A stretch of 64,000 bases of DNA from Bolinopsis microptera. Taxonomy: Eukaryota > Ctenophora > Tentaculata > Lobata > Bolinopsidae. The position numbers were made by a program, and so were the translations under genes. The notes beneath the pieces were generated by a model. The model was not told the DNA's origin. It made no database searches and saw only the letters and a list, made by a program, of their open reading frames with translations. Numbering within the stretch: position 1 is the first letter of the stretch; each line of letters opens with the position of its first letter. Below are positions 32,601 through 41,600 of the stretch, one piece after another. The stretch covers positions 3,615,230 through 3,679,229 of the forward strand of contig NC_087079.1 in assembly GCF_026151205.1 (NCBI RefSeq). The letters are read 5' to 3'.

Positions 32601-35031
32601 AGTAGTTCATTTACTTTGAGGAACCAAAGATCAAAAAGAGATATCGTGAAATTACCTGCCACCTGTTTTAAAGTAAGGAGTGCTGTGTGCGAATCATTTA
32701 GTTATAATGGTATAAGATAACATGTGAAAGCAGCTACAGAAGTGGGCCACACAATTAATGTTTGCGGGAGATATCTTTCAGAATATTTCAGTGGCTTGTC
32801 CGCCAGTTAACTAACATAGGTAGCAAAAGTAGAGATGATCTTTTTCATAATTTGGAAAACATCAAACATGGTAAACATGTTACTGATATTACGAAAGAGC
32901 GCATAGTTTCTGAGCAAGCAGTTCACCGAGTGTTTCTAACTTTCGAACTTGATCTCTGCTTTATCAAATAGTTTTGAGTAACATTGCGTCACAGCTTCGT
33001 TTAGAATACTCGCTAAAATAACACCACTTTAAAACTGAAATACTAATGTATTGACGTGTTACTAAGCGTCACCTAGTCTGTAAACAGGTTTATGCATGTG
33101 ATAAATTATTAACATGGGTACCATATGGTTAGGTCATCATGATTAGGTATCTAGCTTTTACCTCTTAAAGTTAAGCAGAGTCCCTTCACAAGCGCAGTTC
33201 TCTAAAAAAGACATTTAAGAAGCGTGAACAATTTTCACAGCCTATCCCGGAGTTGAGGAGTTCTGATAAGTAGATATCACATCTGAAGTTTACGGTACTT
33301 CTTAGCATAGCCCATAAGGGAAATCCGTAAGATTTAATATTTATCAGATGAGACAAATTCCAAAAGTTCAAATATTTTAAAAACATCAATTACTCCCATC
33401 CTAGAGACGTTTCGTTGGCTAAATCTGAACGTTCCAAAGTTTACGGAGAGTAACAATTGCTTGTTTTAGTTCCGAGCCGGGGCCAGCGCCCAAATTCTCA
33501 CTTCCACTTCCTACTCTCAAGGTAATGGGAACAAGTACACTCAAACTGGGACACATTCTGAAAATATGACAATCTCGCTACATTCACACACTTCTCTGAC
33601 AAATTCCATTGTACCTGGGGTAGTAGGTGTACGTGTGGACGAGATCGAATTAGCTGATTTGGTTTTGATATTGTCTACAACAGGGCGAAACTGGCGGTAA
33701 AATAAACAAAGTGAAATGTTCCGTATTATAGCAAGGAGAGGATTCAGGGATCTGTTTTGGTGGATTAACTGGCATAGACGTACAGAAGAGGGACTCAGGA
33801 GGTAAATTGGAAAAAATAAATAGAATCGTGAGTAAATAAATGAAATAAATGTAACAAATAATCAGTAAATCAGTAGGTAAACTCACTGCATGTAGTTGTA
33901 GATCTCGTTTACAGGCAGCCTGTTGTCTGAACTATGTTTAAGAGCCATAGCTATAAGACAAGCGTAGGAGAACACTGGTTTTAGGAAAACTTTTTGTAGT
34001 CCCGGATACATCTCCTGGAGGGAGGAGTTAATAAAATCCGACAGAAAATAGCTAATTTTAAAATAACAAGTTTTTACAGTTTATTGAATTTATGAAACTT
34101 GTGTTATGTGAAAGCTACGAGCGTTTCCAAAAAATCAAAACTGGTCGTTCACGTTTAGAAATTCATATTTTTAGATTTAAAATTGTTGTCAGTACTATTA
34201 CTATTACAGACAGTACTACATAGCACTTGATTTAAATGTGAAATTTGTGGTCAGAATTTCAAATTTTTAGAGACAGCCAAAACCATATGAAATTGATATG
34301 AGGCAGATATATAACCTGAATTGTAACCGGTGGTGAGTTAAAAGACTGTGAAAACTGTTGGCACGGAATCAAATCTAGTCTGGTCTGCTCTCTTATCAGC
34401 GCCAAGTTGTTTATCGCTGAGGACAGATAAATAATTAGCTTAAAACACTGAACATATAGAGATTGGTAGTTCAGAATATAATTTTAGGTTTTTATACGTA
34501 AACTTTTTAAAATGATAAACGTTTTGGTAATCAATAGAAAATAGTAGCTGCTCACCTTGACAATTTCCGAGCCAGTCTTGATTTTCTTGCTTAATAAAAG
34601 ATTTACTGCGAGCGTCGGAGTCAGTTTCGTAACAACCTAAAAGAAGTTCATGATGACTGTTGAGGATAATTACAATAGCAACACTCCACACAAGAAAACC
34701 CAAGCAGCAATCCAGCTTTAAAGTTCTTAAACAAAAAGTGAAACATACCATGATCAGGGTGAGCAAAAGTATAGTTTGGATAACATGAAGTATCTGTAGG
34801 TAGATCAATTCCAGATGATACATGACCGATTAGGCCTGGTCCTTGGACTGTGGTTGCCAGAGGTGACGGGACATGTTCCCTCAACCCATCAACCAAACTT
34901 GTCCCACATCTCACATCCACCCTTTTCAGTTTGGGTGGAATGTTGAATGAGAAAAATTCTTTATCCAGCCCGAAAGTCTGAGTGGAGCAATCTTTTGATG
35001 ATTCGATCTCTGTGCCTTCATCTGTCATCAT
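17677..35031 (-). CDS. FoxN1/4-like forkhead transcription factor, at least seven exons
   Basis: Exons in transcript order: 35031-34749, 34636-34556, 34014-33887, 18719-18677, 18560-18458, 18278-18144, 17987-17677. A DNA-binding nuclear regulator. The forkhead domain is split over exons 3-6: KPVFSYACLIAMALK and LPVNEIYNYM, then EFPYFRTAPEGWK, NSVRHNLSLNKAFYK, and GCYWLLDPTKENG with EILKWKRKHPEAVR. The FPYF-TAP-GWK core, the LPV-EIY helix and the WKRK wing tail are characteristic of FoxN1/FoxN4 rather than FoxN2/3. All junctions agree in phase except exon 2 to 3: exon 2 ends in phase 1 while KPVFSY needs phase 0 from 34014, so a small exon is missing or a donor differs. The start is the first ATG (ATGATG at 35031) after an in-frame stop at 35052-35050. 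The acidic N terminus and the 102-residue tail show no domain. Intron 3 is 15 kb. Confidence 0.85.
18843..20730. repeat. Dispersed intronic repeat R, copy 1
   Basis: The longest version of a repeat found again at 22108-24000, 25392-27502 and, in part, 31800-32290. The leading part (to about 19160) contains 'gcttataaaacagtg' and 'gttaataaatcatg', a TATA-like and an AATAAA-like element as an LTR might carry, though I see no coding core. Later parts hold 'tgcctcgagagagagaagga', a two-copy 48-bp minisatellite at about 19968-20060, and an end segment 20440-20730 shared with 27200-27502. Open frames inside it are unconvincing. Confidence 0.8.
20732..22067. mobile_element. 1.3-kb fold-back (palindromic) element
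   Basis: The left end 'tggccctgctgttaacgtca' is the exact reverse complement of the right end, and the two arms of about 600 bp stay highly similar inward to about 21340 and 21460. Around the centre (about 21400) lies 'acaaggggggacccttgt', itself near-palindromic. No transposase frame is present. It sits exactly where repeat R copy 1 stops and shortly before copy 2 starts. No clear target-site duplication was seen. Confidence 0.9.
22108..24000. repeat. Dispersed repeat R, copy 2, with an inserted MITE
   Basis: Closely similar to 18843-20400. Its 48-bp minisatellite is expanded to about five copies (23256-23540, with an extra 'acaagtataagacaaaacc' interruption). It is interrupted at 23755-23886 by a small element and ends abruptly at 'ggaactgtta' where the 98-bp array begins. 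Confidence 0.85.
23755..23886. mobile_element. 130-bp MITE with 'ccagggggtcc' terminal inverted repeats
   Basis: Ends 'ccagggggtcctttccgaaa' and 'tttcggaaggaccccctgg' are inverted repeats of about 19 bp. Comparison with copies 1 and 3 of repeat R (near 20290 and 27065), where 'gatggc..ggcctgg' is uninterrupted, shows it is an insertion. The CAGGGG-type tip resembles hAT ends, but no 8-bp target duplication is visible, so the family is not assigned. Confidence 0.8.
24001..25088. repeat. 98-bp tandem array, 11 copies, three hairpins per unit
   Basis: Units start at 24001, 24099, 24197 and every 98 bp to 24981, with a 10-bp remnant at 25079. Copies are nearly identical; the clearest variant is 'caacaataaat' against 'caactataaat'. 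Each unit can form three stem-loops around the same 6-nt loop: ggagaga/agtgtg/tctcttc (7 pairs, one G-T), gttgtatcaga/agcgtg/tctgatacaac (11 pairs) and agtaagg/agtgtg/ccttact (7 pairs). No frame is kept through the array. It interrupts repeat R copy 2. Confidence 0.97.
25392..27502. repeat. Dispersed repeat R, copy 3
   Basis: Starts inside the repeat (the TATA/AATAAA part is missing) with 'gtttcatagtaaacacaagg'. It carries the TTAA-flanked insertion at 25669-26316, a three-copy 48-bp minisatellite (about 26700-26850), and the terminal segment shared with copy 1. Homology to copy 1 stops at 'agagactgcc' (27502), the base before the fold-back element in copy 1. Confidence 0.85.
25669..26316. 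mobile_element. TTAA-flanked element with poly-G and poly-C ends
   Basis: Relative to copies 1 and 2 of repeat R, about 640 bp are inserted at 'gtgct|taagaag'. The insert starts 'ttaaggggg' (a run of about 14 G) and ends with a run of about 27 C followed by 'ttaag', so TTAA is present on both sides. TTAA duplication is the hallmark of piggyBac-type transposons (established). The interior has no transposase and has many short polyA/T and 'caaatttgg'-like motifs. A non-autonomous element is the simplest reading. Confidence 0.7.
27577..28096 (-). pseudogene. THAP-domain protein, frameshifted
   Basis: A THAP zinc-finger (C2CH, sequence-specific DNA binding, often transposon-derived) is readable only in two frames. 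The frame starting at ATG 28096-28094 gives MSNCCVAHC and later FPKKKAMQKKW, the first zinc ligands and conserved tryptophan, then stops at 27938. The other frame (open from 28188) gives SVCSEHFEDDDF, the last Cys and His ligands, and the conserved AVPNT box, ending at 27577 with a basic and Ser-rich tail. The switch lies near 27950-28000. Either it is a decayed gene or the assembly has an indel. It lies inside an intron and next to P2RX7_C-like debris, which suggests mobile-element origin. Confidence 0.75.
28315..28868 (+). pseudogene. Decayed P2RX7_C-like zinc-domain protein
   Basis: Read from 28315, an acidic Ser/Asp/Glu-rich segment (SSDHDSSHEETDEFRPQVPR) is broken by TAA at 28447 and TAG at 28573. 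The TAG stands where the family has Trp before CPCGAC (28576-28593). After a frameshift come CCCDIERVE and TLSDFNELILNKKVLHLA. The order WCxCGxC, CCxEI, then F...L....VL..A is that of the P2X7 intracellular-domain family found in many animal mobile genes (from knowledge; not searched). It starts about 220 bp from the divergent THAP pseudogene. Confidence 0.55.
29320..29665. repeat. GPCR-flanking repeat D, copy 1
   Basis: Contains 'gctcgattgtaatg', 'gtgagtagataatacttccg' and 'cgtactttcattcattctc'. The same string order recurs at 30965-31445 on the other side of the GPCR gene, so the receptor is bracketed by direct repeats that include its own 5' flank. Confidence 0.85.
29806..30810 (+). CDS. 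Class A GPCR nested in the forkhead intron, single exon
   Basis: 334 residues with seven hydrophobic helices and one uninterrupted frame, lying entirely inside intron 3 of the minus-strand FoxN-like gene and on the opposite strand. Landmarks: D72 (2.50) in 'ALTD', C99 at TM3 and C177 in loop 2, W150 (4.50), a basic third loop (KRSTKRGPGKLQWR) and P249 in TM6. Three class A hallmarks are altered: TM1 has D41 where Asn 1.50 is usual, the DRY position reads T-K-F (123-125), and NPxxY reads NFYIY (287-291). A membrane receptor of unknown ligand; with the DRY arginine missing, classical G-protein activation is uncertain. An N-glycosylation site (NYT, 11-13) is in the short N terminus. The first ATG of the frame is used. 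Confidence 0.9.
   Translation: MRNNLQIKYDNYTISGIHDKTERLLLTSYCSTILLFSLIGDILILIGSLSRYKAIKLHKVMVVFIRYIALTDIILVIFRVLPGSVSLVANSWIFGEYLCYVEYCVTFTVGGTFCLLISVLSITKFRIVRSPLRACTFSTKSAHFTTLCLWLCSLFPAVVLVVTEKHGVYFSFLDYNCDYSRSHQDAVWIICTVFVGSVGLIAITITLVSSIMIIVIAKRSTKRGPGKLQWRGLVTVLLTVAVYTIATLPAVVYLLASEFMAENQYIFWQVDFYRFSTYIVLVNALANFYIYTLTLASFRGFLRSRITLMLAPLVKVCCKHETVGEAEERRPLLL
30965..31445. repeat. GPCR-flanking repeat D, copy 2, with a TA-flanked MITE
   Basis: Direct repeat of 29320-29665, about 1.65 kb apart. At 31130-31259 it is interrupted by an element of about 125 bp with ends 'tatacagggtgt' and 'acaccctgtata', inserted at TA relative to copy 1. These are ends and a target of the Tc1/mariner type. 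No receptor frame follows this copy. Confidence 0.85.
31800..32290. repeat. Dispersed repeat R, partial copy 4
   Basis: Carries 'aacacaaggaaagttagttt', 'ttgcctcgagagagagaagg' and 'agtaagaccaactcggcagt' in the same order as the other copies, more diverged and without the minisatellite. The remaining intron DNA to 33886 shows nothing further that I can support. Confidence 0.75.
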
Positions 35032-35689
35032 GAAATCCGTTCCGATCAATCAAATCTACACGAATCTGCCTTCTACAAAGTTTCATTCACCATTTAATCG
35101 CACCAATGCGTGTTTATGTAGTCAGTTCAAGTTCAGGATACATATCGAACTAAGGGCTGAAGCCTCATCTGCGCATGAACACTATAAAACACAGTAAAAC
35201 CAAAGAAAACAAATAGGTGTAATTTCTTGCCACCAAATCGAAACCATGTGTTTCACTGCGAAAATGCGCAAAATATTTTGCGGAGGATCGATGAAGCGAG
35301 GCGGCAAGCCATAAATACCTAAGCAGTCGCTTTTTAGTAGAGCCGCGCGGAATACGGATGCAGTCTAAAGATAACAAGCAAATGGTGATCATATATTAAT
35401 TAAATGATACATAAAAATATAATTATCTAAGATATTCAATACATATTGTTTTACAATATTTTCATTTAAAATTAATAAAAAATATCACAATCAAAATCCT
35501 ATATTCAAATTCGCGCCGCGCACTAAGAAACTTTTGTATCTGAGAATTTAAATCCTGACCGCGCGCTAAATAAATTTGGTGAAGGAGTGCATTAATGTAA
35601 TATGCGAATTGCATAACGATCGTGTGAACTCTGGTTGCTTTGGTTCGCGTCTGTATTTCACGTCCTCATACTGAGGGTGGTCGGGAGAT
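35032..35689. promoter_or_regulatory. Shared 5' region of two divergent genes
   Basis: The start codons of the FoxN-like gene (minus) and the PUR gene (plus) are about 660 bp apart, head to head. The interval contains two G+C-richer patches (about 35510-35525 and 35560-35570, 'cgcgccgcgcac' and 'gaccgcgcgc') in AT-rich DNA. A bidirectional promoter is inferred; no specific binding site is claimed. Confidence 0.4.
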
Positions 35690-38600
35690 ATGAGCGCCGA
35701 GGATTCCTTCAACGCACAGGGTTTGTCCAAGCTTTACTTTCGGGAATGTTCTATTTGACTGGCAGTCTCATGGAACACTCATTTGCTCGTTATTCGAATC
35801 AGCAATGTTGTCGTTATCCTTGATACGAATATGGCCGACAAAATGGCGTTCATTTCTTCTAAAACGTTATATTATCAGACTTGCAAACGAAGGTTTTGAA
35901 GTCTGAGAACAAGCGGTTCTACCTAGATGTCAAGGAGAACAACCGGGGGAGGTTCCTCAAGATAACTGAGGTTTGTTCTTGCTGAGTTCCGTTTTCACTG
36001 TTTTGATGGTAACCACCCCCATCACGTATGAATTATGCTAAGTTGAGCTAGCATGTAAAGATTAACAAGCTGCGGCATTACTCTCCTCCATTTGGTCAAT
36101 GTTTGCGATCTGTAACCCTCATTCTAACCTTCCCAATGTTATGGGTTACACACCAGGTGATAACTCTAAACGTTGCAAGGCTAAGAAGTAGTAAGGCCCC
36201 GCTAATGTTGCTATATTCTGGCGTTACTAATCACTCAAATTTCCCTCTGAGTACGCGTTTTTTAACATACGGAATCCAGTGTACTCCAAGTTCAACCAAG
36301 CATGACACATCATAACATACCATCATTGGCCTAAAAGCATTCTATGAGGCTAATGAATATAACGCCACTTTAAAAGCTTCTCAAACTTGCTTGCTTCTGG
36401 ATCGACTCTAACCATTAAGAGATGCTTCACATCATGACATTCACTCACGTAGTATTTTGTGCTTAACTATACAATCCGTGTGTCAGGACGATCTTACTTA
36501 CATTTTGTATTTATAAACTCCTTTAAAAACGGAGAAGTGTCGCTGAATTAATTTTGTTCCCGCCAGGTCAACACGCAAGCCCGAACCAAGAACAAGATTA
36601 CTCTTGCGCTTAGTTCGGTTGAAGAATTCAGGGATTTCCTCAACATGTTTGCCGAGTTTTACAACAACTTGGGTGAGTATTTCTGGGCTATTTTATAACT
36701 TAATGTCGACAATGACCTCAGAATGATGGGGCAAATGTTCAATATTAAATTACACAGGTAAGGAATAATGTGGAATGAGATGATGAGTGCGCGCTTGACC
36801 ATCGGTCAAAGCAATCTGGTTTCTTTGTTCTCCAGCGTACGCGCCTACTCCTGCCGCCCGACTATAATTGCCCTTCGAATATCCTAGAAAGTCAAGAAGC
36901 CTAGGTCTAGGATAATCATGAATCTGAGTTTGAATGTGTAACCTAACTATTGTATTACAGCTCCTCTAAAGTTTCCTCCTGAGCACATGAGTGTAAGCAC
37001 TGTGCTGTCAACCCCATGCCAGGTGTACGCGCTTACTGCGCGTTGCGCACTAATCCCTGATGTACTTCGTATACTGTAGGCAATGAAATAATTTTACTCC
37101 CCAACTAATTTCTGAAGTTTATCAGATTAATAGGATTTTCTCGGGTGATGTCTTGCCAGATTGCAGTCTACGTTATACAGTCACGTGACCATTACTGACT
37201 CTACTCACTGGTCACATCCAAAATAATATAATTACATATTTATGCGGATTATGCAGAATATCACAGTGTTATTACTTATTATATTAGTCTGCAGTCCTCA
37301 TTTTAAATATAATACGTAGTATGCACAGCACAAATGTTAGCCGATTATTATTATCGCAAACCGATGATGATTGTTTCTCATGCCATTACCTGTGAAACAG
37401 CTTGAAAATACATCGCAGGTTTCGGTGTGGCAACCCGTATTTCACTGATAAATTAACACCTAGATATATTTTAGTGTCACTGTGTTATTAGGCTTAGGAT
37501 ACACGTTACGGTTATTTAGCTTCTTAGAATCTGGGATATTTTCATAGAACTCATGCTGGAGCACACATTTATGTTTACAAATTTGTGAGTGGCACAGCAA
37601 GGAGACGGGATGGCCTCATTTTAACCTAGTAACCCTGTTGTTAGATGATATTTTAACCTGGTAAACCTCCAGTATCTCCCAAATACCACCCCCCTGCGGC
37701 GTGTACGGAAGGTTGTTAACAATACACCCGCTAATGAGTGACAGTCTGGTGGCCCCGCATTGTGAAACAGTAAAAACTCTCTCCATATATTCGTTTGTAC
37801 AGACATTTTCAGGCAGGTGGCTACAATGGAAATTTGTCAGACATGTCATGTAACAATGTAGTGGAATATATCTGCGGAGGTAACAATTATTGTGACCATT
37901 GTGGATCCACCTACATGTATGCAGTGTATGCGCGGTGGCAGTTGATTCGTCTTCTTCGCTATAAAGTGCTCTAGCTAATGATATTAGGACTCGTAACATT
38001 TGGATACAATGTCATTTCTTGGTAAAAATTATGTACGTGATGGTCTCCCAAAAGGTTAAACATGAAAGGTAGTGTTGGAGAGTAATTGGCAGTGCTTGTT
38101 CCATATATTGCTTTAGCTGCACAGGGACTACACTGTATAAGTAACCTACACTGCACTACCAAGTTTTACACTGGGATTTTTTATACAGAATAGGTAGCAC
38201 CTTAGCTTAGTACATGCGTTATTGAACAGAGGACGATCATTGAACTTCATATTGTGTACATAATTACAAACTGTCTAAAAATACTGTCTTATACTGATAA
38301 ATGAGTTATATAACGTCATTATTTAAGGCTCGAGCAATTTTTTTTTAACTTGACCGTCATCTAAAAGTTTGGTTTAGGATTGCCTTAATGTTGCTGGAAA
38401 AATATCGATTAAAATTATGGCTGCAAGAAATCAATCAATCTATACAGCTACGTCAACTACTATGAATACCAATGATCCAACTGGAGCTATCTGTTGTACG
38501 TATAAATTTCCCGTATTTTATTGCCGATACTTGATGCCACTTTTTGTTTGCTGTACAGGAATATAATTTATGTGTAGCTCAAGAAATAATGGTGCCCCAC

Positions 38601-41600
38601 ACTTAAGAACCATCCGACGACACTTAAAGCTGCTCCATATAATAATCTTTAAGAACACCTTCTCCGTTTACAGCTTTGGCATTATTGAAGGTAAGCCGTT
38701 AGCTATACGTGTTCAATTTAAAATGGAGTGTTAAGACTTCGTAGTTCTCAGATGTATCTTATCTAACCGAAACACAAAAATAAGGCCCCTAAATTGTCCA
38801 ACTCTTTGTATTATTTGTTGTATCAGAGTTAAACAAAAGATTTTTTCAAAAGCTCAAACTTAAGCGGCCAGTTTTTTTGTGTGCAAATTGAATTTTAGTG
38901 CAAATATGAAAAAGAGACTAAAATTAGGTGCAAAACTTGAGGTCTGCCACAGCGTTCTAGCTTACTTCCCGTTCTAATTGTGCTTCATTTTTAGTTGTAC
39001 TACTTTTTTTAAATAGATTGGACGATCAACCGTCACTCTTGTATTTTTACTTTGACCTTCAAACATTTCTCACTAATATGTACACTTTGAATAAGAAAAA
39101 TAGTTATAAATTCTTCGCCACGTCTTACTATAACTATACATAAAAACATAATAATGATATAATGAGACTTAAGATCATATTTAGGTCTAACCTCCTACGG
39201 GCCACGAACCACCCTCTTAAGTGTTGAATATTGAGTCAAGTTTTTAAAACTAAGTTAAAACTAGAATTGCATTAGACGTTATCTTGACCTAATCCTTTGT
39301 ACTCTTACTTACAATAAAAATTTTACATCCAACCCTCACATTCTGAAGTTGAATCAGATCATAAGGATTTTTTCACTGATGCTACAGATTTGTCTACGTA
39401 TAAAAGCAGCCCAAAATTTGACTCTACTCACTGGAATCCAATATATATAATACATATTTTGGCGGATATGATGAATTTACAATGTTTATTACTTATTATA
39501 TTATGCGGGAGATTGAAATATAATACTATATACACACCATTTAGCCAAAATGTCACCTGTGCCTGCCACCTAAAAGCTCAATTAATCATGAGTTCTGGGC
39601 CTTTGAGAAAACAAGCACCAATAAAACTGGAGTTAGCCAGTCGTTATTAAACCCAGTCATATTTAGAATCTATGGTACACAATTAGTAAACTTTAGTCAC
39701 TCAAGGACATTATTTTATTTAATATAACCGTTGTTAATACATCACCTGTAAAACTGTTCTAATCTACCCCCCTACAAATGTTTTTAACCATCAATATCAG
39801 GCTTGTGCCTACCGATGCTGAAACATACTCTCCATATATTCGTTTAATAGTTGGCATGTAATGAATTAACAGTGCAAACAATGTAGCTATTATCGCCACC
39901 ATGGAACAAATTATTTGACATTTTGGACCACCAAAATGCATGTTATGGGGGCATATCGATTCGTTTTTCCATAAACTAGTAATACATAAACCGTATTTGT
40001 TTACATTCAATTTTGGCTAAAAAGGGAGTCAAATTATCATATAGGTGGAGGTCAATGAGTGCTGTTGGCTTTGTTTACTACAGGGTCACTGAAAATATAC
40101 CCACAAAGTTCATGGATTTTTTATAAAAATACCCTAAAAATGCATTAACAAACATCATTGCACAATGTGTAAAATTACATTGTAAATTTCTTTCTGAGCA
40201 ATGTTAGTTTATAAACTAATAATCTAACTACAGCATGTTATTTTATTGACCTAGTGTTAGGTTTGCCTTAATGTTCTGGGAAAATTCGAAAATTTGCTGC
40301 AAAAATCAACCAAAATCGTCACAAAATAAAATTTGACCTAAATTCTTTTCACATTTTTTTTTTCACAGAGATGAACTTTGATGCCATTTTTTTCAGAAAA
40401 GGTTATAATTTTGATCCAAGAATATGGTGCAAATTAAGAAATGACGCATACAGTTCTTTAATGCTTAGACAACCTTCTTTTAGCACTTTCATTATGGGTG
40501 CGTTAGCACGGTAAAATTTAGGGTGTGATTCGTAGTTCTGATGTACTTTTACCCTTTATGAACTGATATTGTTGTATTCAAGTAAACTAAATTTTTAAAA
40601 TAAAAAACACAAATAATAGTATAGTGACAAAAGATAAATTAGGCCTGTCTGTACATTTTGTTATTATTCACACGTTATAAGTTGACATTTTAGGGTTGTT
40701 TAACTGTCTCCCTTTAAAAGAGAAAAACGTACCTGATTTTTATTTCTTCAAATTTCCAAATCTTCACTCGCAAGAAAAGACTAAGCTACAGTGAAGATTA
40801 TACTTTGCGAATTTTGATTGGAGTCTTTGGTAATGAGCCCGACATAAGTTGTAAAATACTAAACAGGTAGCGGCGTGGCATGGGATGAGTGTCTCGAGTG
40901 TTATTGTGGACCACATTTACTGTAAAACGGTTAAAATTCTTCCAACCTTGATTACATTTTCGACAGAAATTCTAATCTGTGAGATTCAAACTCGATCTCG
41001 GTGGCCATTAATAGCAATAACTGTGTGGCTCTGAAAATGCACCAGGTATTGGACTCAATTTGGTGAAGCTGTTCCTCTCACTCCACCTTTTATTGTGCGT
41101 ACTGCACAGATTTTGTATTGTATCCTTGTGTTAATTTGTTACTTAGTTACTTAGTTACTGCTATTATATAACTGTGTGTTCAGATGATACTATTTTTAGC
41201 ATTAAGTTTTATTTGAACAGTTCTAGGCTTTATAGTGTATTCGGCTACTAAATCAGGCCACATATCGCGCAGTTATTGGCTAGTGTGCTCTACACGCTAC
41301 CTACGTAATCTTGGTCATGTGATAGAGCAATACGCTGTCTGTAGGCCGGGCAATAACTGCAACTGCAAAGTGCAAACTTAAACGTTTAAGTTTAATCTAG
41401 CTTAGGTATGGTTATTAAGTTTCGTTCACATTATTTGTTTTACACGAAAGTTAAACATGTGCAAACTTAACTTTGGTATGGAAATAATTAATATTTACTT
41501 GTGGGAAGTACATAGACTTTAAGCAAAATTTAGCTTTAGGGCACCCGAATTTCCGTGGACATTTAGTTGCGCTTGGACAGAAATTAATTTCCACAGTATT

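Noticed and set aside
35831-35901. ATG at 35831 (MADKMAF...) as the PUR start
   Set aside because: That frame ends after about 20 codons and leaves too little room for an intron before the acceptor at 35878. The ATG at 35690 joins in the right phase.
37616-40010. Paired hydrophobic frames in the PUR intron as a duplicated membrane-protein gene
   Set aside because: The two copies do not keep a common frame over the aligned DNA, so coding constraint is not supported.
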